Of a stretch of DNA of 50,714 nt, positions 18,011 to 25,794 are shown in pieces; the first letter of the stretch is position 1, and the number at the start of each line of letters is the position of its first letter. Source of the stretch: a virus; IMG/VR virus record IMGVR_UViG_3300048041_000073, positions 1-50,714 of that record, one strand, 5' to 3'. Below the pieces are notes generated by a model. It saw nothing but the letters and a program-made list of their open reading frames with translations. It searched no databases and was not told the origin of the DNA. Both the position numbers and the translations under genes were made by a program.

Positions 18011-18489
18011 TAGATTTCCTCATCCCAAAACGTAAAAACTCTAGCATTCTCTGCCATAATTTGGATAGCTTCTTTGCAACTTAGACGATGATCATCCATT
18101 TTAGCCTGGATAATACGTCTTATAAAAAACATTTCATCTTTTGAAAATTTATAGGAAGTTTCATAAGAACAATCAGATGTTATACATGATACAAGTTTTA
18201 CAACTTTTTCTCCATCCGTATACGCTGAGTATTCATGAAATTCACCCGCACGATCATCTGCGTGAGCATAAAAATTAAATTTAGATGGTAATTTATAATT
18301 TTCTTCTAAATCACAATTTTCATTATGATTAAATTTTATTTCTACACTACAATCTTTATGGATAAAGAAATCACTAAGGGTACCACCATTATATGTACAT
18401 GTTTCCATATCCTTTGATTGGAATGCATGTGCGTAAACAAACCCATCAGGTAAATCCATCTCACAATATATATTGTCATACATTCCCAT
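18010..18489 (-). CDS. Phage conserved hypothetical protein, copy A of a tandem pair
   Basis: 159 residues beginning MGMYDNIYCEMDLPDGF, the hallmark start of a widespread phage family with no known function. It is paralogous to 17540-18010 along its whole length; the copies differ most in the last 50 residues. Compact beta-rich N-terminal domain, helical C-terminus. The start overlaps the end of the upstream gene by 14 bases and has GGAAA upstream, so translation is probably coupled. Confidence 0.75.
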   Translation of the reverse strand: MGMYDNIYCEMDLPDGFVYAHAFQSKDMETCTYNGGTLSDFFIHKDCSVEIKFNHNENCDLEENYKLPSKFNFYAHADDRAGEFHEYSAYTDGEKVVKLVSCITSDCSYETSYKFSKDEMFFIRRIIQAKMDDHRLSCKEAIQIMAENARVFTFWDEEI

Positions 18490-19000
18490 TAGATTCTATT
18501 TCCTTAATTCTACGTTCACATAAATCACGATTTCCAACAATCCATATCCCTTTTGGAGATATCCAGCAATGTTGTAAATAAGTTCCATAACTTACTAAAC
18601 CTTTTTCATCAAATAGACATAAAATAGTATTAATGTATTTTTCATAAAGTAAATATGCTCTGTGTTTTATAGTATCCGATACATAATTCTCTCGAAAAAA
18701 AAGCAAGTCAACCATCGCATTTGTTAGTTTATCTAAAGTATTCTTACCTATATAAGATGAGGACATTTCGAATAACTCTCGAAGAATCATATAGCAATCT
18801 TCGTCATTAAAGTTATTGGTGCCTGTAAACCCTAAAACATGAGACAAAAGCGTATCTGTATTATCGAGGTAAATAGCTCCTTTATCAGGCCTATTTGCCC
18901 TGATTTCATCATCTATATAAGCTAAGTTAAAAGGACAGTTTCTTTCATTATATATATTAGCCCATTTGTTTGTTTCACTTTTTATAATTGTTTTATTCAT
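18476..19000 (-). CDS. Hypothetical early protein
   Basis: About 174 residues using ATG 19000, which overlaps the stop of the upstream gene (GATGAATAA), the usual coupling in this operon. A longer start at 19045 would overlap more and has no better ribosome site. Mixed helical protein with several Cys and Trp near the end (LQHCWISPKGIWIVGNRDLC). No family recognised. Confidence 0.6.
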   Translation of the reverse strand: MNKTIIKSETNKWANIYNERNCPFNLAYIDDEIRANRPDKGAIYLDNTDTLLSHVLGFTGTNNFNDEDCYMILRELFEMSSSYIGKNTLDKLTNAMVDLLFFRENYVSDTIKHRAYLLYEKYINTILCLFDEKGLVSYGTYLQHCWISPKGIWIVGNRDLCERRIKEIESNGNV

Positions 19001-19265
19001 CACCACAATAGTCTTTCCATTTTTTATAAACTTCCTCTGTAACATCTATCGAATCTTCGGAATAATCATCTGGTAACATAATATCAGACTCCAATGTCCA
19101 ATTTTGGTCAAGATAATTTTCCCTATCTGTCATTTGCATAAAAACAAGCATATGAGGGAAAGGATTATCTTTTTTACATAGATGATAACTCCTATCTCCA
19201 AAATCATTTGGAGGTTCAAAAAACTTATCTTCTATTCTATTGTATGCAAAATAATGTATTCCCAT
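18993..19265 (-). CDS. Hypothetical early protein
   Basis: 90 residues, acidic. Starts MGIHYFAYNRIEDKF and contains DNPFPHMLVFMQMTDRE. It may be distantly like small regulatory phage proteins but I recognise no family. AGAAGG precedes ATG 19265, which lies two bases after the stop of the small membrane gene upstream. It overlaps the next gene by eight bases. Confidence 0.6.
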   Translation of the reverse strand: MGIHYFAYNRIEDKFFEPPNDFGDRSYHLCKKDNPFPHMLVFMQMTDRENYLDQNWTLESDIMLPDDYSEDSIDVTEEVYKKWKDYCGDE

Positions 19266-19267
19266 TA

Positions 19268-19384
19268 TTAATCAAACCTTCTTATATGTTTATTAATTTT
19301 TTCTAATTCTATCGATATAAATACTAATGATAATGTTGACATTACGGCACATGTAGCTAGTACAAATTGTGTAAACATATGCAT
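19268..19384 (-). CDS. Small single-pass membrane protein, 38 residues
   Basis: MHMFTQFVLATCAVMSTLSL opens a hydrophobic segment of about 20 residues, followed by a charged tail with IRRFD. AAGGAAA lies upstream of ATG 19384, and its stop runs into the next ATG within two bases. Operon-like packing supports it as a real gene. Function unknown. Confidence 0.55.
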   Translation of the reverse strand: MHMFTQFVLATCAVMSTLSLVFISIELEKINKHIRRFD

Positions 19385-19405
19385 TATTCAATTTCCTTAA
19401 TCGGT

Positions 19406-19951
19406 CTAAAATTTATTTTCATCCACACTTAACTCTTTTTTATTTTTTGCGTCATCATTTAATAGTTTAATTGTATGTATAGCTTCATCTATATCTATAA
19501 AATCGTAATCTTCACCTATCGTGAATCTATATTTAATTTCATTACCTTCTAAATTAAAACCAGGGTTAAAGCCTATTGATGTAGCGTATCTATATAGAGG
19601 GTCTAATAACATTGGATCAGTGATTTGCGGTTGTGATGGTCCACGATCTTCAATTGCCTTGGCTAAAGCTTTTTGTCTCTCAGGTGAATTTTTGAAATCT
19701 TCTAATGCTCGCTTAATATTAGGTTTTGTGGCATTTTTAATTTCTTCAGCAATACGTATATATCTTAAAAGAAAAGACATGCGATTTAAATAATATCCAG
19801 TTTCTTTAGGGGTCTCAAATGTTTTGCCAACAAACATCTCTAAATTTTTAGTTTCAGGATAAGACTCTATCTTTTTAAAAAAAGAATGGTCTTCACCTGA
19901 TACATCATATTTTAAAAAATATTGCTCTAGATCAAATGTATCTGTTGTCAT
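19406..19951 (-). CDS. Hypothetical early protein
   Basis: 181 residues, charged, mostly helical in the first 110 residues. A beta-containing C-terminal part includes GEDYDFIDIDEAIHTIKLL. No motif recognised. Lies between tRNA-Asn and the small membrane gene. Start ATG 19951 has an AAAGGAA-like site upstream. Confidence 0.6.
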   Translation of the reverse strand: MTTDTFDLEQYFLKYDVSGEDHSFFKKIESYPETKNLEMFVGKTFETPKETGYYLNRMSFLLRYIRIAEEIKNATKPNIKRALEDFKNSPERQKALAKAIEDRGPSQPQITDPMLLDPLYRYATSIGFNPGFNLEGNEIKYRFTIGEDYDFIDIDEAIHTIKLLNDDAKNKKELSVDENKF

Positions 19952-19970
19952 GTAGTATTTCCTTTATAAG

Positions 19971-20046
19971 TGGCTCCCCAAGACGGACTCGAACCGCCGA
20001 CCTAGTGATTAACAGTCACGCGCTCTACCAACTGAGCTATTGGGGA
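19971..20046 (-). tRNA. tRNA-Asn (anticodon GTT)
   Basis: 76-base cloverleaf with perfect 7-bp acceptor stem (TCCCCAA / TTGGGGA). The D stem is GCTC/GAGC, the anticodon loop is CTGTTAA, the T loop is TTCGAGT, the discriminator is G, and CCA is encoded. A C-T mismatch sits at 27-43, the same place as the mismatch in the other tRNA here. Both match amino acids abundant in this phage's virion proteins. Confidence 0.93.
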
Positions 20047-20106
20047 ATATTTATTAATCTTTACTCAGCTTTAAAAATATTTTAACAAAGCATATATATT
20101 ATTTTC

Positions 20107-20562
20107 TCAAAGCTCCACTATCTTAATAGGATAAAGTGCCTCTACCATTTTCTTTTTCATAATATATGTCTGGGTTTTCTTGCCTTTAACATCTTCTATC
20201 CCAATACTCCCATTTTTCCAAACCACATAAAAGTCACATAAATATTTAACATTACCAGGAAGGTGAAAGGGGACTTGTCGTAAGAAATACTGAACTTCTC
20301 CACATTGTTTTAATACCTTAAGTTCACAATATCGCTTAGATTCTTTCTTAGAGGCAAATGATATGCCATCAGTCATGGTACGTATATTACGATATTTAAG
20401 CATTGTTTTATATTGATCCTTAGCTACTCGACTACCTATATATTTACCAACAATTGCATGTTCTTTATTATATGCTTCTTGCGAGTGTGAATGTTGATAA
20501 CCTGAGTTAAATGCACAAAGATGTTCATCATGTTGCGACATTATTATACTATCGTAGTTCAT
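20107..20562 (-). CDS. DUF1064-family nuclease-like protein
   Basis: 151 residues. Residues about 60-151 carry the DUF1064 pattern. DGISFASKKESKRYCELKVL is followed by GEVQYFLRQVPFHL, then YLCDFYVVWKNG, IEDVKGKKTQTY and a closing MKKKMVEALYPIKI. The E, D, E-x-K arrangement (KKESKRYCEL, CDF, EDVKG) is that of a PD-(D/E)XK-type or resolvase-like nuclease. This family is common beside phage recombination genes. The first 55 residues are an extra His/Ser-rich piece. GAGG precedes ATG 20562. Activity is inferred. Confidence 0.8.
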   Translation of the reverse strand: MNYDSIIMSQHDEHLCAFNSGYQHSHSQEAYNKEHAIVGKYIGSRVAKDQYKTMLKYRNIRTMTDGISFASKKESKRYCELKVLKQCGEVQYFLRQVPFHLPGNVKYLCDFYVVWKNGSIGIEDVKGKKTQTYIMKKKMVEALYPIKIVEL

Positions 20563-20566
20563 TTAA

Positions 20567-20650
20567 TTAATCCTCTAAAATCCAGTTCATACAATACAAA
20601 AATATACCACAACCCATTATAATCAATATTGTATCTATAAATTTATCCAT
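20567..20650 (-). CDS. Tiny membrane peptide, 27 residues
   Basis: MDKFIDTILIIMGCGIFLYC followed by MNWILED: one hydrophobic segment. The ATG lies within the last codons of the upstream tiny gene (8-base overlap), and its last codons supply the GAGG ribosome site of the nuclease gene. Packing suggests a real gene. Confidence 0.45.
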   Translation of the reverse strand: MDKFIDTILIIMGCGIFLYCMNWILED

Positions 20651-20726
20651 GGATGTTGCCTGTTAAATCTAGACAATCTTTTAATATGTATTGTAAGTCT
20701 GGTGATAGTTTATCAATGGTTGTCAT
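20643..20726 (-). CDS. Tiny hydrophilic peptide, 27 residues
   Basis: MTTIDKLSPDLQYILKDCLD plus seven more residues. It has the best ribosome site in this stretch (AAGGA, seven bases before ATG 20726) and overlaps the next tiny gene by eight bases. No function known. Confidence 0.45.
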   Translation of the reverse strand: MTTIDKLSPDLQYILKDCLDLTGNIHG

Positions 20727-20766
20727 ACTGTTAGGTCCTTCTCATATTTATCGAGTAAGAAATGTA

Positions 20767-20994
20767 TCAAAATAATTCTTCAATCAATTTATTAATTCTC
20801 TCAAACCTTAATTGCTTAACTTCTCGATTCGTATGAAATCTTCTAATATCATTTAAAAGGTTTAAGGAATTTTTAAGCATATCTTCATAATTAGTAACGG
20901 TTAAAGTATTATTATTTCTAACAATTTCATTATAATTATTTTCTAATTCTTCCAATGTAGAGACTACATACTGGATGATTTCTTCATCAGTCAT
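20767..20994 (-). CDS. Small helical early protein
   Basis: 75 residues, almost entirely helix-forming, Glu/Asn/Leu-rich (TDEEIIQYVVSTLEELENNY). No motif recognised. Ribosome site is weak (AAAGAAA). It lies in the leftward early operon but just beyond a short gene of opposite strand, so it may have its own promoter. Confidence 0.5.
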   Translation of the reverse strand: MTDEEIIQYVVSTLEELENNYNEIVRNNNTLTVTNYEDMLKNSLNLLNDIRRFHTNREVKQLRFERINKLIEELF

Positions 20995-21052
20995 TCTATT
21001 TCTTTCTATATTATGTTAATATTAGATACTTTTATAAAAGGATTAATCAAAT

Positions 21053-21196
21053 GGCATTTGATAAGCTTGCATTAATTTTGTCACTCATATTTATCTGTAC
21101 TTTAATTGTTAACTGTTCATTGGTTAAAGTTAAAGTTCATGTTAATAGAAAGTCACAGGGTATCGAAATGTCTACCGATCTTTGTTTTCCTTAATA
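21053..21196 (+). CDS. Small membrane protein on the opposite strand inside the leftward operon
   Basis: 47 residues, MAFDKLALILSLIFICTLIV then a basic tail. One transmembrane segment. AAAAGGA at eight bases before ATG 21053 is an excellent ribosome site. Its 3' end overlaps the end of the convergent gene at 21191 by six bases. If expressed it opposes the early leftward transcript. Confidence 0.45.
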
Positions 21197-21604
21197 AAAT
21201 TTTCTATGTGCAGATTTTTTTGTTCTTCTGTGGATTTCATTAAGCTCTTTCTCTATATGAAAAGTATTGTTGTTAACAATCTCCCCCATTGTATTAAGGC
21301 TAGAAATCACATCATCAATGTCAACACTCAAGTCATTTAATTGATCTTGTTTTGAGGTGTCCAGCTCATTCAGAGCATTAATTGCCTCTAAAATATCGTT
21401 TACCTCAAGAGTTAACGCCTCAGTTTCAGAAAAAATACAATTTTTAGGTTCACAACGTTTAATCAAAGTATCGATCGTTCTTTGTTGCACGTTCACCTGC
21501 TTTTGAAGCTCAGTAACAGCATCAGAGTTTTTCTTTAGAGAGCTTTTAATCAAAGTCACTAAATCGATTATTCCGTCCAGATCATTACTACCTTCGTTAT
21601 ACAT
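21191..21604 (-). CDS. Coiled-coil early protein
   Basis: About 137 residues from ATG 21604, which has AAAGGAAA at good spacing. A longer start at 21634 overlaps the upstream stop but lacks a ribosome site. Long heptad-like stretches (SLKKNSDAVTELQKQVNVQQ; LDTSKQDQLNDLSVDIDDVI) point to a coiled coil. The C-terminus is basic (RRTKKSAHRKFY). Function unknown. Confidence 0.6.
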   Translation of the reverse strand: MYNEGSNDLDGIIDLVTLIKSSLKKNSDAVTELQKQVNVQQRTIDTLIKRCEPKNCIFSETEALTLEVNDILEAINALNELDTSKQDQLNDLSVDIDDVISSLNTMGEIVNNNTFHIEKELNEIHRRTKKSAHRKFY

Positions 21605-21627
21605 TTTATTTTCCTTTAACTTATTAA

Positions 21628-21828
21628 TTAACATGTAACATTCATTGTTGAGGGAGATACTTGTGGCTTATCACGCTCAATTTTAGTCTCAATTGTCTTA
21701 ACCAATTCATCTATACGTTTATTCACATTCCGTATGGTTTCCTCAAAAGAACGACTATCAGAGACTGGCGTTACCGCTGCCGTTACTTCCTCTAGGTTTG
21801 TTGTTTCTTTTTCTTTAGTTTTCTTCAT
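21628..21828 (-). CDS. Small helical early protein
   Basis: 66 residues with a basic start and a helix (FEETIRNVNKRIDELVKTIE) that could pair with the coiled coil encoded next. Its stop overlaps the possible early ATG of that gene. No family recognised. Confidence 0.5.
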   Translation of the reverse strand: MKKTKEKETTNLEEVTAAVTPVSDSRSFEETIRNVNKRIDELVKTIETKIERDKPQVSPSTMNVTC

Positions 21829-21854
21829 TTTATTATTACTCCAAATGAATATAA

Positions 21855-22037
21855 TTAATGTCGTATCTTTGCATAAACTGCATCCTCAAACTTCTTTGCA
21901 AACGATGGATTAATCCCAAAATACTCAACGACTTGCGGATTGCCTTTAAGTGCCTCTAAAAGGTCTATACGCTTTACAACATCTAGCAAAGGGAGCGTTT
22001 CTAAATACGTTTGTAATGTTTTGCCTATATCATCCAT
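21855..22037 (-). CDS. Small early protein
   Basis: 60 residues, helical, acidic N-terminus (MDDIGKTLQTYLETLPLLDV) and basic C-terminus (YAKIRH). The ATG overlaps the end of the upstream gene by eight bases, suggesting coupling. No motif recognised. Confidence 0.5.
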   Translation of the reverse strand: MDDIGKTLQTYLETLPLLDVVKRIDLLEALKGNPQVVEYFGINPSFAKKFEDAVYAKIRH

Positions 22038-22539
22038 TGTTTGGCTCCCGCCTTAAAACTACTTCCATATGCTCTTTATATTTCATCATCAAATCTTCAT
22101 CTGAAACAATTATACCATTAGCAATGTTGTCAATCATTGTCATCAAATCTTTTGCGTGCTCTGTTCCTATGTCGCCATCACATACTGCCTTGAATGTATC
22201 TCTACGCGCTATTTCACAATCAGCTAATGTTACAATTTGACGTGTTAAAAGTATCGCATTCGCGGTGAGTTTTTCCTTAGGATAAAATCTATCCATAAAA
22301 AACATGATAGCTTGCATATTACCCTCTTTAGCCTTCTGAACTAACACAGAGAATATAATGCTATTATTTTCAGCCCCTAATCTATTAGCCAATGCCGCTA
22401 CAGGAGTGATTTTGCTCCCCTTTCTAAGCATAGGCATAATCTCGCCTTCGATTACACTGTCTGTGTTAATCTTCTCCTCTATATAGTCGAATTTTTCTTT
22501 ACAAACCTTTTTCTTTGCCACGCTAGATTCTACATTCAT
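22030..22539 (-). CDS. First leftward early gene; DUF5681-like, possible packaging or DNA-binding protein
   Basis: 169 residues, helical. The middle (AKEGNMQAIMFFMDRFYPKE) and the following strand-helix (LLTRQIVTLADCEIARRDTF, AVCDGDIGTEHAKDLMTMID) resemble the C-terminal part of DUF5681-type phage proteins, sometimes linked with small terminase subunits. That link is weak and untested. It is the first gene from the leftward promoter. The ATG has only a poor ribosome site. Confidence 0.5.
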   Translation of the reverse strand: MNVESSVAKKKVCKEKFDYIEEKINTDSVIEGEIMPMLRKGSKITPVAALANRLGAENNSIIFSVLVQKAKEGNMQAIMFFMDRFYPKEKLTANAILLTRQIVTLADCEIARRDTFKAVCDGDIGTEHAKDLMTMIDNIANGIIVSDEDLMMKYKEHMEVVLRREPNNG

Positions 22540-22563
22540 CCCGAATATATTGCATATGTTCGC

Positions 22564-22593
22564 ATTTTAAGCGCAAAAACTATAAATTTTCAA
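22564..22593 (-). promoter_or_regulatory. Predicted leftward early promoter
   Basis: TTGAAA (22588-22593), 18-base spacer, TAAAAT (22564-22569), about 25 bases before the first leftward start codon. A 7-bp dyad TATAAAA-gt-TTTTATA (22604-22619) lies just upstream. The surrounding DNA is very AT-rich, so weak matches are easy to find. Confidence 0.5.
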
Positions 22594-22694
22594 CTTTATT
22601 TTTTATAAAAGTTTTTATATATCTCATCACATAGAGATTGATAAAAACATTTAACTTACCAAATAAAAAGTTATAAATTTATTGCCAATTTTTA

Positions 22695-22723
22695 TAGACA
22701 AAAATAATTTACAATTTTATATT
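22695..22723 (+). promoter_or_regulatory. Predicted rightward early promoter
   Basis: TAGACA (22695-22700), 17-base spacer, TATATT (22718-22723): five of six bases match in both hexamers at ideal spacing. The first rightward gene starts 35 bases downstream with AAGGAA before its ATG. Together with the leftward promoter it makes 22540-22757 a divergent control region. Confidence 0.65.
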
Positions 22724-22757
22724 AAAGACGACAAAACAATTTTAAGGAAATAATAAA

Positions 22758-23042
22758 ATGAAACTTACATCCCAAACACCAGATGAAAAAATAATGGAAC
22801 CTATTTTGGATCTCTTAGCAGAAGCCGCTTTGTTATTCTCTGATGTCCTGCTTAATAATACTGAAATTTACACAGGTATTAAACAAAACGAAAGTATTAT
22901 TAAATTCATAGATAAAAAAGCTAAAGAATTAGCGTACTGTTTCAAATATCTTTTAAATAAAGAAGTAGACATAACAAAAGATTGCATAAAAAAAGCTTTT
23001 TCATCGCCTGAATTTACATACAAAACCCGCATAAACTTATAA
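22758..23042 (+). CDS. Small early protein, first rightward gene
   Basis: 94 residues, helical and charged (KIMEPILDLLAEAALLFSDV), with Lys-rich C-terminus. No family recognised. AAGGAAATAATAAAATG start, the same ribosome-site style as its neighbours. First-position early genes often modify host functions; nothing in this one shows how. Confidence 0.6.
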   Translation: MKLTSQTPDEKIMEPILDLLAEAALLFSDVLLNNTEIYTGIKQNESIIKFIDKKAKELAYCFKYLLNKEVDITKDCIKKAFSSPEFTYKTRINL

Positions 23043-23072
23043 TTACAAATAACAAACTAAGGAAACAATAAA

Positions 23073-23279
23073 ATGACAAACGAAATACAACCGCACCCCT
23101 TAAACCTTAACGTAAATATTACGACAGATTTAGAGCGTATTCTTATTAGCGCTCTCATAGAGATACATAATCGTTTGAAAGAAGAATGTTCTCAAACATC
23201 TTCTACTTGGAACTCAAACCAAATATTTAAAATGTGTGCCAACACTCTTAAAATCCTTAACATTCAGCCAGGGGAATAA
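23073..23279 (+). CDS. Small early protein
   Basis: 68 residues. Helical middle (LERILISALIEIHNRLKEEC) and a C-terminal KMCANTLKILNI stretch. AAGGAAA upstream of ATG 23073. Unknown. Confidence 0.5.
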   Translation: MTNEIQPHPLNLNVNITTDLERILISALIEIHNRLKEECSQTSSTWNSNQIFKMCANTLKILNIQPGE

Positions 23280-23284
23280 TTATT

Positions 23285-23596
23285 ATGATGGAAATGATAA
23301 TGAAAACAGAACGTTATTCACGCCCTCTTACACCCAGACATTTTTTAGCCTGTAAAGATATGAGTGAATTAGCGGAATTAATACATTTTATCGCTTATAC
23401 GCCCCATTTTCTCGCTCAGGAGAGGCAAAAGGAGATTGACTGGCTTATATTAAGATCAAATCAAATAACACCACCTGAGCCTTGCCCAATAAGCCATGAG
23501 CTACAATTTGAGTTGTTTGAGCACATGACTGAATTAGCTACAATTATGCATACTAGAATGGCTGAGATGAATCCAATTAACGGGAAGGAAAAATAA
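23285..23596 (+). CDS. Small early protein
   Basis: 103 residues, rich in Met, His and Glu, helical (HFLACKDMSELAELIHFIAY; LQFELFEHMTELATIMHTRM). Several ATG codons near the start. AGGGG upstream fits the first one or two. No recognised domain; five-base gap to the upstream gene. Confidence 0.5.
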   Translation: MMEMIMKTERYSRPLTPRHFLACKDMSELAELIHFIAYTPHFLAQERQKEIDWLILRSNQITPPEPCPISHELQFELFEHMTELATIMHTRMAEMNPINGKEK

Positions 23597-23598
23597 AA

Positions 23599-23835
23599 AT
23601 GACTAATAAAAAAATTATGAGCATGTTAGATATGTTGTCCCCCTCAGAAACAACAAAATACTTAAAATGTTTATGCTCAGTTAAAAATATTATTGATTCC
23701 TATCTTAGTGATAATCAAAACATAATTTCGCTTGCGAATTCTTATGAAGTCAAGAGAAGAATCCTAAGGCTTGTGAGTAATGATTTATCTTTAGTGGTAT
23801 TTTCCAAAAACGATACAACCACAGAGGGACAATAA
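23599..23835 (+). CDS. Small early protein
   Basis: 78 residues, helical, with SMLDMLSPSETTKYLKCLCS near the start. GGGAAGGAAAAA precedes the ATG and the gap to the upstream stop is two bases. Unknown. Confidence 0.5.
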   Translation: MTNKKIMSMLDMLSPSETTKYLKCLCSVKNIIDSYLSDNQNIISLANSYEVKRRILRLVSNDLSLVVFSKNDTTTEGQ

Positions 23836-23836
23836 A

Positions 23837-24082
23837 ATGGCCACTCAAAATACAGCTAGATTAAATCTAGCTTTAGGCTCTCTTTCCAGAGAATTTGAAG
23901 ATGAAATAGATAGATCTTATTTCTCAGAAAAAGGGGAAGATTGTGAGGGTAGATTATATGATTTTAAATCATTCTTTCAAACCTACCTAATAGAACAATT
24001 AGACTATTTGTTTATTCCTATTATTGAAGATCATTTAAGACGTTTAGAAAACAGTCATCGTGAATATGAAAAGGAAGATTAA
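23837..24082 (+). CDS. Small early protein
   Basis: 81 residues. Acidic and aromatic (LSREFEDEIDRSYFSEKGED), ending in a charged helix. GAGGGAC precedes ATG 23837, the last codons of the previous gene forming the site. Unknown. Confidence 0.5.
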   Translation: MATQNTARLNLALGSLSREFEDEIDRSYFSEKGEDCEGRLYDFKSFFQTYLIEQLDYLFIPIIEDHLRRLENSHREYEKED

Positions 24083-24084
24083 TC

Positions 24085-24336
24085 ATGTCGAATATTGAGA
24101 ATACTTTAGACAAAGAAAATGAAAAAATCAAAGAAGCAGCTTTAAATATTTTAATTAATGAGCAGTTCAAAGAAATTGCCATTATGAATAATGAGCGTAT
24201 TGTTCGCCTTGAATTATACAAGGCCCTTGCTTTTAGCCCATTAGCACAGCAAATTAATGCAAAAAAATTTGATTTTGAGAGTTTTTTATGTGACTTGGCT
24301 AGTAAAATTATTAAAAGATTGGATGAAAAATGTTAA
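24085..24336 (+). CDS. Small early protein
   Basis: 83 residues, helical (TLDKENEKIKEAALNILINE; FESFLCDLASKIIKRLDEKC). AAGGAAG before ATG 24085; overlaps the next gene by seven bases. Unknown. Confidence 0.5.
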   Translation: MSNIENTLDKENEKIKEAALNILINEQFKEIAIMNNERIVRLELYKALAFSPLAQQINAKKFDFESFLCDLASKIIKRLDEKC

Positions 24337-24530
24337 TACTCATTGCTTCTTTTTTTATATATGGTGTCTTGTTTGGCGTTCTCATTTCCTCTTGTTACTT
24401 TGCTAGGAAAATTGGCAATGCTCGAAAAGAAAAGATAATCTCTGGCCTTAAACGAATTGATGATTGCTTGGAACGATTGGAAGAAGACCCTGAAAACTTA
24501 GTGCCCTTAAACTTTATAAAAGTTAGGTGA
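24330..24530 (+). CDS. Single-pass membrane protein with cytoplasmic helix
   Basis: 66 residues. Residues 1-26 are hydrophobic (MLILIASFFIYGVLFGVLIS), followed by a basic helix (ARKIGNARKEKIISGLKRID) and an acidic stretch. This is the layout of small inner-membrane phage proteins such as superinfection or holin-like factors. No evidence selects one. ATG overlaps the upstream gene's end. Confidence 0.5.
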   Translation: MLILIASFFIYGVLFGVLISSCYFARKIGNARKEKIISGLKRIDDCLERLEEDPENLVPLNFIKVR

Positions 24531-24568
24531 TAAAATGATAACAGTTAAATCAATTAAAATGATTCGTG

Positions 24569-24841
24569 ATGTTGAAAAAAATCGGTGAAAGAGTTTTTCA
24601 TACGGCTCTAACCGTGAAACTAGAGAGATGTGATAAAACATTAATTTATTTAGGAATTGCTATAAATTATCATAGTGAAATTATACTAGATTCCGTAAGA
24701 ACAACGAGCGACACTTTATTGAATGATGAAGAAAAAGCAGGCGTCGAAAACTTATTAAAAAATAAGCTTCCGATGCTTATCAATGCATGGAGAGCTTTAC
24801 AACAAATAACCCCAGATGAATTAAAATTCATTTTAGCTTAA
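24569..24841 (+). CDS. Small early protein before the exonuclease
   Basis: 90 residues from ATG 24569 (a GTG three bases upstream is also possible). Helical; no motif. A 17-codon reading frame (24535-24588) with its own GGTGA-like site overlaps the start and might couple translation. Ends 11 bases before the exonuclease gene, supplying AAGGAAA. Confidence 0.5.
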   Translation: MLKKIGERVFHTALTVKLERCDKTLIYLGIAINYHSEIILDSVRTTSDTLLNDEEKAGVENLLKNKLPMLINAWRALQQITPDELKFILA

Positions 24842-24852
24842 GGAAACAATCA

Positions 24853-25794
24853 ATGATAACACCTCAACAAAAAGAAGAAAGACGTAAAGGCATAGGCGGT
24901 AGCGATGTAGCAGCAATCTTTGGCTTTACCAAAAAATACAAAACACCTCTCCAAGTTTATCTTGATAAATTAGGATTGTCTGAGGATGAAAACGAGACGA
25001 ACATCGCCGCCGAAGAGGGAACGTATTTAGAGCCTTTAGTGTTAGACCTCTTTGAAAAAGCTATGAATACAAAACTTGTTCTTAGAGATAATGTACCGAC
25101 ATTAATCGATTCAGAGTTTCCCTATATGCGAGCAAACATAGACGGTTTAATGTCTGACGGCTCTATTGTAGAGGCTAAAACTGTAACTTGTTATAATCGT
25201 AAGAAATGGGGCGAACCTATGACGGGTGAAATTCCTATTAAGGTAGCTTACCAATGCGCTTACTACACCTCTATTTATAAGGCTACGCAGGTTTATATAC
25301 CCGTTCTCTTTAGAGGTAGCTCAGAGTTTCAAATATACGTGTATACGCCTAATTATGCGTTTGAGAAAGCCATTAGAGAAAGAGTTACGGATTTTTGGGA
25401 AAATCATATTTTAAAACAGATCCCCCCGCAACCGCTTAACTACGATGATTTGCTTGTTTTAAACCCTTGCATCTCAGAAGATAGTAGCGTTGGATTAGGG
25501 GAAACTGTGCGCGATCATTTTGATAGATTCGTCTCATTAAAAGCTCAAATAAAAGAATTAGAAAATGAGATGGAAGACCATAAATTTGAAATTGAAAAAT
25601 TCATGAGTGATCGCGAGTTTTTACTTGATGAAAAGGGCGAAAGAATAGCTAGTTTTAAATATAATACAGATTCATTTAGACTTGATACCGCAGCGCTTAA
25701 AAAGAACGACCCAATTATTTATAACCTCTACAAAAAACCATCAAAACCCACTCGTGTTTTTAAACTATTAAACCAAGGAAAGAAAAATGACTGA
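24853..25794 (+). CDS. YqaJ-type viral exonuclease (lambda-exonuclease fold)
   Basis: 313 residues. Residues 11-24 are RKGIGGSDVAAIFG, the YqaJ signature. EGTYLEPLVLDLF gives the first acidic residue, RANIDGLM the Asp, and IVEAKTVTC the E-x-K pair. KVAYQCAYY adds the later Gln/Tyr element. It degrades one DNA strand from ends so the annealing protein can act. C-terminal part (about 230-313) holds a short coiled coil. Overlaps the ERF gene start by eight bases, the normal exonuclease-annealase pairing, with SSB downstream. Confidence 0.9.
   Translation: MITPQQKEERRKGIGGSDVAAIFGFTKKYKTPLQVYLDKLGLSEDENETNIAAEEGTYLEPLVLDLFEKAMNTKLVLRDNVPTLIDSEFPYMRANIDGLMSDGSIVEAKTVTCYNRKKWGEPMTGEIPIKVAYQCAYYTSIYKATQVYIPVLFRGSSEFQIYVYTPNYAFEKAIRERVTDFWENHILKQIPPQPLNYDDLLVLNPCISEDSSVGLGETVRDHFDRFVSLKAQIKELENEMEDHKFEIEKFMSDREFLLDEKGERIASFKYNTDSFRLDTAALKKNDPIIYNLYKKPSKPTRVFKLLNQGKKND

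Noticed and set aside
24535-24588. 17-codon frame overlapping the start of the 90-residue gene
   Set aside because: Possibly a leader for coupling, but nothing beyond a weak ribosome site supports it as a separate gene.
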